A model generated the notes under the pieces. It worked only from the letters and a program-made list of their open reading frames with translations. It was not told the DNA's origin and did no database searches. This document shows, in pieces, positions 25,625 through 35,207 of a DNA stretch of 64,000 bases (positions are counted from its first letter, which is position 1; every line of letters begins with the position of its first letter). Source of the DNA: Salminus brasiliensis (lineage: Eukaryota; Chordata; Actinopteri; Characiformes; Bryconidae). Location: assembly GCF_030463535.1 (NCBI RefSeq), contig NC_132892.1, positions 31,508,436 to 31,572,435 of the forward strand, read 5' to 3'. Position numbers and translations under genes: made by a program.

Positions 25625-27530
25625 CTCCAAAACCACTTTCTTCTCCACACCAGTTTTTTTTTTTTTTATCTTAAAAGAAGGAAACATTATTATTATTATT
25701 CCAAGAATTGTAATAACTTAAATCCAACACAGTCTAAAAACCAACTTTTTAAAAAATAGAAATTCAATTGTTCAAGAGTTAAACAGTCATCGTTTTTTTA
25801 CATCCCGATATATCAAATATACCTGAACAAAGTTTCCATTATTTTGCCCAACAGAAAGCAGGTTTAGGCCAGATTTGCACCTGTGAATACAAGTTTGTTA
25901 TCAAAGAGCTTCAAAAAAAAGTAAAAGAGGCCAATCTAACACATGCAAAATCAAACACACCACCACTAATGTGCACACAAGAATAAGTACAGCAGAAGAC
26001 AAGCAGTTTAAATAGAAGTCTCCAAAACAAACTAATAACGCAGGCCTTTCTGGGTCTCCATCTGCATATGGCCCAGCCTTTGTACCCCTACAAACACACT
26101 AAAAACAAGAAAAATAAAAGAGCGTCAAGACAAAACAGCGGAGAGTCTCAAGTCAAGCCTGGGTCTGAAATCCAGTGTCAGTCTTAGCTTAGTCGAGGGT
26201 TACGCTTACAGGTGAATCGTTTCATTAAATAAAAAAATAAACAATGAAATGAGCATGATTGATCACTGACCCCAAATTCAGCCAATCAACCAAGACATGT
26301 TTGATATCTAATGTGTGCTTCTTTAGTCTGCAACAGGTGATGCTAGGCTAACGTTGCTAACGAACAGTGCTTCTAGGCCGTCACCAATTTCTTCTATGTA
26401 AATACACGCCCAAATCGACTCTCAGCCCACTTTGCACTTTGGTTGAACAAACACTACGAATAACTCAAGTGATTAAACACAAAAAAAAAAAAGCCTTTTC
26501 TGACCCTTTCTTAAGCTCAACAGTTAAGCTAGGTCAAGCTATCAGTCCACACACAAACACACACAAACACACACACACTGCAGTCCAGTTTGAATCAACA
26601 TATTTAAATGCAAAATTACTTTGGGTATGTGTTTACATAGATGAGATCGGAGACAGTCCAAGTCCAGTGTTCGCTAGTGCCGTTAGCCTAGTATCTCCTG
26701 TTCTAAACTAAAGAATACAATGAAATGATTGGATATTTGAATTTAGATATCAGAGACGTCTTGGCTGATTGACTGCACCTAGGGGCCAATAATAAACTGA
26801 TTTGTCACCAAACAATTCTTTCAAGAAAGGAAACTGGCCCAGGAAGTAGCTGGATACGCTAAAAATACTGCGCTGAAATGGGCTTGACTCAGATGTGAGG
26901 GCTTGATCAGTTCCACAGGAGTTCAGTACTGCAGTACTACACCTGCACAGTTACTGCCAATAAGTGAAACCGTAAAGACTAAACTATGTTGATGCAATAG
27001 ATTTTTTTTTAATCCAGTTTAACCCAATGTTCCTTTAAAATGGCAGTAAACTAGTTTAGAAAACTGCAAGGGACAAGCTAGTGGGCTGAAGGTGCCACCC
27101 ATCACGTCTGAATCAAGTAAAATGTCATAATTCACAGCAAACAATTACAATAACATCAATAACAACAACATAGTCATGTGTTGGGATCACATCAACTTCT
27201 CATGGAAAACGAAATTTCGGAAAATTTGGAAACTTTGGATGGTCAATTTTTTAAGCATTTCTTTTCCCCTTTGCTTTTTTTTGCATCTTTTGTTTTTTGT
27301 CCCCTTTATCTTCCTCGTCCCACACAATTTCTGTCCCCTACTTTCTCCCAAAGCAGGATAACACCGTGAAGTCACTCCAACAGAAGGAGAAACAAGAAAA
27401 AACTACGGCAACTGGTGAACAGAGGAATCCTGCTCTGGTAAATGAAGGAAGGAACACCCACCTAATCACCTTATTTACTTGTCCTTGTTGTCTTTTGTCT
27501 CACCATGTCCTCTTCGAAGTCTCCTGTTGT
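25625..27530. other. tail-to-tail interval between brme1 and nanos3
   Basis: No gene is seen. The right part should be the nanos3 3' UTR. On the minus strand an ATTAAA with an adjacent A-run lies at about 27007-27012, which would give a UTR near 520 nt. The rest is AT-rich, with a short (CA)n near 26552-26578 and several homopolymer runs. Confidence 0.4.
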
Positions 27531-27532
27531 TG

Positions 27533-28387
27533 TTATTTCTGCCTTTTCTTGTCTCTCCCCTCTGGCCGAGCATACACCGAGCTGTAGGTGCTGTCCACCA
27601 GGGGGCAGAAGCGGCGGGTGTGCGCACTGGCCCCTGTGGCCCCGCACTGGGGGCACGCGTACCGGCGCAGGTAAGGGCAGATCACGGAGCCGTTGCGGTC
27701 CTTCAGCCGGTGGGAGGTGAACACGCTCTCCGCCTCGCCGTTATGCTTGCAGAAACTGCACAGCTGCTTCCGCTCTGGAGACGAGGAGGAAACGCTACTT
27801 GGTGACGTGGAGCGGTTTCCGGGCGCTTTCTCGCTTTCTTTGGCTGGCGGCGGCGGCAGCGGCGACAACATCGACGTCCCGTAGAAGCAGGAAGCTTTGC
27901 CGGATGAGTTCTGACCGGAAACCTGCTCGTCACACCGGGCCTGGTGGTAACAGAAAGCCTGGCCAGGTGACATCAAATGTTTACGAGAAGTTTGCTTGCT
28001 GTTTCTGGCCGGAGACGGCTTCCCGTAAGAGGAGGAAATGGTTCCTGGTGATGGTGAGTGGCGATTGGGAAGCTGCTCATCCTGGTCGACTGGTGACATC
28101 ATCCAGCAAGAGGTGGAAGCTCTTTGCAAGGATGTCAAGCTATGGCCAGAAGCTCGCTCATTCCCTATAGCTGCTGGGGACGTCTGATTCCTGAGGCGGT
28201 TACCATGCGGTGACGATGATGAAGACGGCGCTGGTAGGCGGTTGTTCCAAGCACACCTGGAGGTTCTCACAAGGGGACCTTCTAGACGTCTCAAGCTGGC
28301 TCGCTGCATAGCGGTCACCATGCCCGCGAGGCCCATGTAGTCATGCCATGGCTGGAAGAGTCGCTGCTTCTTCTCAAAGGGTTCCAT
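27533..28387 (-). CDS. nanos3: Nanos-family RNA-binding translational repressor, single exon, 284 aa
   Basis: Nanos proteins pair with Pumilio and recruit the CCR4-NOT deadenylase to silence mRNAs, protecting primordial germ cells. Two Nanos landmarks are clear. The N-terminal NOT1-interacting motif reads [11 protein letters not shown] at residues 11-21. The C-terminal double CCHC zinc finger has C210, C213, H226, C237 and C245, C248, H256, C261 with the family spacing. The start is ATG at 28387; the frame runs two codons further upstream without another ATG. The middle (about residues 40-205) is Ser/Pro-rich and low complexity. Single-exon structure fits the family. Nanos3 is preferred over nanos1 because brme1 is next door, as recalled for human 19p13. 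At 284 residues it is longer than the zebrafish and human Nanos3 proteins I recall (about 160-190). Confidence 0.85.
   Translation of the reverse strand: MEPFEKKQRLFQPWHDYMGLAGMVTAMQRASLRRLEGPLVRTSRCAWNNRLPAPSSSSSPHGNRLRNQTSPAAIGNERASGHSLTSLQRASTSCWMMSPVDQDEQLPNRHSPSPGTISSSYGKPSPARNSKQTSRKHLMSPGQAFCYHQARCDEQVSGQNSSGKASCFYGTSMLSPLPPPPAKESEKAPGNRSTSPSSVSSSSPERKQLCSFCKHNGEAESVFTSHRLKDRNGSVICPYLRRYACPQCGATGASAHTRRFCPLVDSTYSSVYARPEGRDKKRQK
27595..27608 (+). promoter_or_regulatory. exact CTCF-consensus match inside nanos3 coding sequence
   Basis: CCACCAGGGGGCAG fits CCASYAGRKGGCRS at all 14 positions. It overlaps codons just after the last zinc-finger cysteine, so protein conservation could explain it. 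Occupancy is unknown. Confidence 0.4.
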
Positions 28388-28414
28388 CAGCACAAGTGGA
28401 AGGAGTTCAGCGTG

Positions 28415-30055
28415 AAGACTACAACAGAAACACCGACACCAACATTAATACCGACACCAACAAGAACACCAACACCAAAATCAACACCAACACTAGCACA
28501 GACGTCAGCACTAATGGCACTGATGCCAACGGCAACAGTATCGTAGACATCAAGAAAAAAGAAAAAAAAAAACGCACATTAAAACCACATCTACATCTCA
28601 AAGGGTTTCAGCAAGTTGAGAGTCTCGCATACGGACTACAACATCAACAGAGCACTGACCTCGACATGGACCCAATCACATCAACACTAATGTATTGTGA
28701 ACTGCAAAATACACACCAACTCCAACTTCATAAACTTTTACAATACAAGTGTTTAAACACACCAACATTAACACCAACAGCATTAACACCAACCTTACAC
28801 CAGCATGTCCACACTGTTGACAATATTAACAGAAATACTAACACTTACATTAGCACCAACCAGATCCCAACACTTACATTAGCACCATCCAAACACCAGC
28901 ACTAACATTAGCATTAACCAGATCCCAACACTTACATTAGCACCATCCAAACACCAGCACTAACATTAGCACCAACCAGATCCCAACACTTACATTAGCA
29001 CCATCCAAACACCAGCACTAACATTAGCATTAACCAGATCCCAACACTTACATTAGCACCATCCAAACACCAGCACTAACATTAGCACCAACCAGATCCC
29101 AACACTTACATTAGCACCATCCAAACACCAGCACTAACATTAGCACCAACCAGATCCCAACACTTACATTAGCACCATCCAAACACCAGCACTAACATTA
29201 GCACCAACCAGATCCAAACACCAGCACTAACCAGATCCCAACACTTACATTAGCACCATCCAAACACCAGCACTAACATTAGCACCAACCAGATCCCAAC
29301 ACCAGCACTAACATTAACATCAACCAGATCCCAACACCAGCACTAACATTAACATCAACCAGATCCCAACGCGTACATTAACACCAACCAGATCCCAACG
29401 CGTACATTAACACCAACCAGATCCCAACGCGTACATTAACACCAACCAGATCCCAACACCAACATTAGCACCAACCAGATCCAAACGCGTACATTAGCAC
29501 CAACCAGATCCCAACACCAACATTAGCACCAACCAGATCCCAACACCAACATTAGCACCAACCAGATCCAAACGCGTACATTAGCACCAACCAGATCCCA
29601 ACACCAACATTAGCACCAACCAGATCCCAACACCAACATTAGCACCAACCAGATCCCAACACCAGCACCAACCAGATCCCAACACCAACATTAGCACCAA
29701 CCAGATCCAAACGCGTACATTAACACCAACCAGATCCCAACACCAGCATTAGCACCAACCAGATCCCAACACCAACATTAGCACCAACCAGATCCCAACA
29801 CCAACATCAGCACCAACCAGATCCCAACACCAACACATACACCAGCACCAACCAGATCCCAACACCAACACATACACCAGCACCAACCAGATCCCAACAC
29901 CAACATTAGCACCAACCAGATCCCAACACCAACATCAGCACCAACCAGATCCCAACACCAACACATACACCAGCACCAACCAGATCCCAACACCAACATT
30001 AGCACCAACCAGATCCCAACACATACACCAGCACCAACCAGATCCCAACATCTCC
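28415..30055. repeat. compound minisatellite upstream of nanos3
   Basis: Three zones of caccaac-type repeats occur. Zone 28415-28850 is degenerate 6-12 bp units. Zone 28850-29290 has roughly 58-bp units pairing acttacattagcaccatcc with aacaccagcactaacatta. Zone 29290-30055 has roughly 29-bp units built on accagatcccaacaccaac, with acgcgtacatta variants. The array lies just upstream of the nanos3 start, where its promoter or 5' UTR should be. Long minus-strand frames across it are artefacts of the repeat. Confidence 0.92.
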
Positions 30056-30539
30056 AGTAACTTCAGCACTAATTTTAATATGAATCTTAACCGCAGGTTT
30101 TAATGTATAATTTAAAATCATCAAATTGTAACATGAGGATGATGAAACGGTTCAGACTAACATCAGCCTCCACACCAAACACCAGCAGCTCTGAAGGCGC
30201 CAGAAAAACAGGGGAAAGCAGGACATGCTCCCGGTGCATGCTCCCAGCGCGTGCACCAATCAGCAGCGCAAATCGACGCGCGCACCTGCAATAACTTCAA
30301 TTAGAGGGTCACCTCCTGACCCTCAGCCGTACCCAGCTCTACTAACAGCCTGCTAGTCTGCTAAACACCCCCAGCAGGGAGCCCCACCAGCTCGAGCTGA
30401 CCTCGGTCACTCTGCTCAGGGTGGAGTGGTACTGGCTGAGCAGATCTGAGCAGATGAGGGTTTTCACTGGTCATTAAATGATCCACGCCTGCAGCAGCCC
30501 ATACTGACCTCCTCTCGACCCCTCGTGCTGTAGCTGTGG

Positions 30540-30790
30540 TTTTTGCGCGAGCGGTTCATTTGAGAGAGAGTAATAACGCAACTGCGAGCTGGGGCGTGTG
30601 GGCGGGGCCTATAAATCGAACCACGCCCACTGGCGATTTAAGTGGGTGTTGCTGTAGGCGTTGTCCCGCCCCTGTCATGTCACGTCTGCATGCACTTCTT
30701 GATTGAACGCTGGAAAACTGGTGATGGGCGTGGCGTGCCGCGATGGGGGCGGGGCTAAACGTTCATCCACTTCAAGTCTTCAGGTGCTGG
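30540..30790. promoter_or_regulatory. CpG-rich island with GC boxes and a TATA-like element
   Basis: GC boxes (gggcgggg) occur near 30600, near 30667 on the minus strand, and near 30750. A plus-strand gggcggggcctataaatc lies at about 30600-30617. No plus-strand coding exon follows within about 800 bp. It could be a distal nanos3 promoter with a 5' UTR exon spliced over the minisatellite, or the start of a noncoding RNA. Confidence 0.35.
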
Positions 30791-30884
30791 AGTAGCTCTG
30801 TCTCCTGTGGGGAGGAAGCAGGGTTTCCCAGTTAGCCAGGTCAGATAATCCCAAATTTCAAGACTGGCTAAGTGATTAACAGTA

Positions 30885-31430
30885 AATAAACTGGGTTCTT
30901 CAATGGTTCTATGTAGAACCATAGCAACCGTTGTAATGCTTAAATGCTTCTTGGTCTGGCTAAGTGGAAACCCTCTTGTTTGTAGCTCTTTAAAGAATAC
31001 ACCAAAAGGGTTCTGTACAGAATCAAAGGGGTTCCACTACTGTTATGCATCAAAGAACCCTTTTTTACTTTGATGAAAGACAGTTGCCAAGTGGTTCTGA
31101 TTAACAGGGGTGTAAAAACTCTCTAGAGGCTGAAAACATTCAAAGGTTCTATCAAACATTCCCTAATAATATCTAGAACAAGGGTTCTGTAGACCACCAA
31201 AGAACAATTTATTTCTCTGACAATTAATTAATATATTGATTAAAATGTCTCTGATTAGTTTATTAGAAACTGTGAAAAAGGGTCTTTGATGTAGAACCAT
31301 GACAACTCAACCATTTGAATGCTTTAAGATGTTGGATAGTTCCACAAATGGGTTCTTTGACTCCTAATGATGGAACCTACTTTTGTCGAGGGAAGGAACC
31401 ATTAAAGCATCCAAATATATATTTTTTTGA
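30885..31430. repeat. dispersed repeat with many GGTTCT/AGAACC motifs
   Basis: The sequence is studded with gggttct, agaacc and gaaccctttt in both orientations, as in a common teleost palindromic repeat. No coding capacity is seen. Its exact class is not recognised. Confidence 0.55.
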
Positions 31431-31444
31431 GCTTTTATGTTTCT

Positions 31445-31957
31445 GCACTATATGGACAAAAGTATTGGGACACCTACTCATTACATTTTTCCTGAAATCA
31501 AGACGATTGAAAAGAGTTTCTCCTGCTTTTGTTGGAGTAACGATCTCTGCTGGTCACGGAGGAAGGCTTTCTACTAGATTTTGAAGGAGCATTGCTGTAA
31601 GGATTTGATTGCATTCACCAACAAGAGCATTAGTGAGGCCAGAATGTTGGATGATCATCATTCCACCTCTTCTCAAAAGTATTGCATGGATTACCATCCA
31701 TCATTCTGGAGAACACTGTTTATACAGCTCCTCAATGCTGGGGGGCTTTTTTTATACCCCTCTAGTCCACAGCTGGCCTGGCATTAGGCAGCATGGTGCC
31801 AATAGGGCCATGATGTTGATCTGCTCCAGAGGGAGTCCTATTCTATTGGCAGTACTTCTTGTGCGCATTTGCACATCTGTGTCAGCAATGGGTGCAACTT
31901 CAAAGTAGATGAATGTGTTCATTAGAAGGGGTGTCCACAAACATTTGGCCCAAACAC
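31445..31957. mobile_element. Tc1/mariner-type nonautonomous element, near full length
   Basis: Runs from cactatatggacaaaagtat at the left to gtgtccacaaacatttgg at the right. These are imperfect terminal inverted repeats. The interior shows the family landmarks (gcattgctgtaaggatttg, tggatgatc, ctgggggg, gcagcatggtgccaatag, gtgtcagcaatgggtgcaac). No transposase frame is present. It sits just beyond the 3' end of the SSX2IP-like gene. Confidence 0.85.
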
Positions 31958-31982
31958 TTGGGATTCTTAGTGTTTAAATGAT

Positions 31983-31992
31983 TTTATTTATT
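31983..31992 (-). other. probable poly(A) signal of the SSX2IP-like gene
   Basis: Overlapping AATAAATAAA on the minus strand, about 335 bases past the stop codon at 32327 and just before the Tc1-type element. Confidence 0.6.
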
Positions 31993-32326
31993 CAGGACAA
32001 AGATCAAGAGCATTCGATCACATACACTGTTCCACCTGACTTATCCCACCCCTCACCCCAACCTTCACCCCCACCCCTCACCCCCACCTTCACCAACCTC
32101 TTGTACAGTTTCTAATAAAATCTGCAGTTTTTGTGGAGAAAAGTCCCACAAACACAATCATCATCATCTTGGGGCAGTGGTCCCCCATCATCCTGGAGGA
32201 CCTCCTGTCCTGCACACCTGATGAGCCCAGTCCAGCAACGACCGGCCCTTAGCTCCTGACCTTCCTGAGGTTTGGTCCCACATAGTGGAATACGTGGAGG
32301 CAGGTGTGGCTCGGGTTCAGCTGGGA

Positions 32327-32906
32327 CTAAAAAGGCCAGTCGTCCATGTTTTGGCGGTCAGGACTGAAGATATGCTGCTGTGGATCCTTTTCAAAATTCA
32401 CATACGGGGGACTGTCCACTGCCCTGAGAGAGAGAGAGAGAGAGCACGAGAGCATGTGAGAGAGAGAGAGAAAGAGAGACTACAGCTGGATCTTAACCAC
32501 ACTCACTGACCGGTTTATTAGGACATCAGAAAGTGGTGCTTTGGAAGGCTTCTGCAACAAGAAGAGAGAGAGAGAGACAGACAGAGAGAGAGAGAGGGGG
32601 GCAGAGAGACAGATAGGCAGGCAGAGAGACAGATAGGCAGACAGACAGATAGGCAGGCAGAGAGACAGAGAGAGAGAGGCAGAGAGACAGATAGGCAGAC
32701 AGAGAGACAGAGAGAGAGAGGCAGAGAGACAGATAGGCAGACAGAGAGAGAGAGAGAGGCAGACAGACAGATAAGCAGGCAGACAGAGAGAGAGGCAGAC
32801 AGACAGATAGGCAGACAGAGACAGACAGACAGACAGACAGACAGAGAGAGAGATAGGCAGAGAGACAGATAGGCAGACCGAGAGAGAGGCAGAGAGACAG
32901 ATAGGC

Positions 32907-32973
<67 letters not shown>

Positions 32974-35145
32974 ACCTGCAATAGTAGGGCAGCTGGAGAG
33001 CAGAGTAAAGCTCTGGAGTGCTGGGGGTCATCACCACGTTCTGAGCCGACCAGGGCGTTCCCTCCGACCCCTCAGATGAGGGAGTGATGGGAGCACAGGG
33101 GGAGAGAGAGAGACAGTCTGGAGCAGCCATTCCTGTCAGACACACAGTATAGAATCAAGTATAAATCAAAACAAACATTCATTTTTAATGAAATCATATT
33201 TGACTATAAAATACTGTATGGATGGAGAAGTGGATGTAGGCTTGTTCATGTTCTACATACTCAACTCGCCCAGCGCTGTGCTCTCTCTCCTGTTTGAATG
33301 GCTGGCCTTAGTGATTGGAGACGTATTGAGGAACTGCTGCTTCAGGACAGCGGCCTTCTGCTGCTCAAACACACACCTCTACATAAACAAACACCCACAC
33401 GGTCATTTAGCGCACCACATCGTCCAGGAAAACGCAGCTGGAGATACAGCTGCACCTATAGCTGATACATGCTTGTCTAGTGTCTGTATTGCCAAAAGAA
33501 TAGGAACATCATAAATCTATTGGCACCATGCTGCCTAATGCCAGACGTGGGCTAGAGGGGTATATATATTAAGTAATATACTTTTGAGATGAGGTGGGAT
33601 GGTGATCATCCAACATCCTGACCTCACTAATGCTATTAAAGTGCAATCAAATCCTTACAGCAATGCTCCTTCAAAATCTAGCAGAAATGCTTCTTCCCTG
33701 GACAGTAGACTCAGTAGAAAATTTCAGAAGAAACACTGAATAAACAGGTGTCCCAATACTTTTGTCCATATAGTGTACAAGCCCAAAACGCATGTACTAA
33801 AAAAACTGGCTATAGTCATGGTGACCCCTGGATCCATTCAGCACCACTGAAAAGGTCATTACTGAAGTTCTCTCTTCACCTCATGGCCCAATCGAATCGC
33901 AGCATCTGTGAAAGCCTGCCTCTCCTGCTGGAAGCTCCGCCTCTGACGCTTGAGCTCCACCCAGCGGTCCTGCAGCCGCTCCCACTCCTCCAGATAATAG
34001 GAGTCGAGCAGAGTGTGTGGAAGAGGCAAGTCCACGCTGTCCTGAGAAGAGAGAGCGAGATGACAGAGAGATGCATTAAAAAGGTGTGTGATGACCATAA
34101 ACCCCCCCTTCCCTTCATCCCCCTCCTATTCCTCCTTAAACTCCCCTTCTTCACCTTCATCCCCCATAACCCCCCCCCACCTTAAATTCCTCCTCTTCAT
34201 CATCCTTTTCCCTCCCACAGTTCCCAATGTATATAAGGTCCTCTCAAAATATCTCTAACCAGACTGGATTCAGTTCAGGCTGGATTCAGTTCAGACTGGA
34301 ATCAATTAGACTGGATTAGTTCAGACTGGATTAGTTCAGGCTGGATTCAGTTCAGACTGGATTCAGTTCAGACTGGATTCAGTTCAGACTGGATTCAGTT
34401 CAGACTGGAATCGATTAGACTGGATTCAGTTCAGGCTGGATTCAGTTCAGGCTGGAATCAATTAGACTGGATTAGTTCAGGCTGGATTCAGTTCAGACTG
34501 GATTCAGTTCAGACTGGAATTGATTAGACTGGATTAGTTCAGACTGGATTAGTTCAGACTGGATTAGTTCAGGCTGGATTCAGTTCAGACTGGAATCGAT
34601 TAGGCTGGATTCAGTTCAGGCTGGAATCGGTTCAGGCTGGAATCGATTAGACTGGATTAGTTCAGACTGGATTAGTTCAGACTGGAATTGATTAGGCTGG
34701 ATTCAGTTCAGACTGGAATCGTTTAGGCTGGATTCAGTTCAGGCTGGATTCAGTTCAGGCTGGAATCGATTAGACTGGATTAGTTCAGACTGGATTAGTT
34801 CAGACTGGAATTGATTAGACTGGATTAGTTCAGGCTGGATTCAGTTCAGGCTGGATTCAGTTCAGGCTGGATATTCTATTAGCCAGTACTTCTCTACAGT
34901 GGCTAGTGGGCTCTGTATGTGTGTCAGCAATGGGTGCAGCCTAAAGTAGCTGAATGCATTCATTAGCATAGGCGTCTGCAAACATTTGGACATGTAATGT
35001 AAGTGTACTTTACAGGGGAACTGATGGAGGGGTGTTAGGACCTGCAGTAGCTGCTGCTGGACTCGGACCAACTCTCTGCTCTGCCCCAGCTCTTCTTTAA
35101 GCTGAGCCAAGAGCTTCTCCTGATCCGTTCGCATCGTAGCAGGGC

Positions 35146-35207
<62 letters not shown>

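Noticed and set aside
29778-30008. Minus-strand Trp/Cys/Gly repetitive frame
   Set aside because: A direct consequence of the 29-bp minisatellite; no start context, splice sites or homology.
32480-33145. 221-codon minus-strand frame rich in Ser, Leu and Cys
   Set aside because: Only its first part (exon 11 of the SSX2IP-like gene) is real; the rest is read through the GA/GACA microsatellite, after a good splice donor at 32975.
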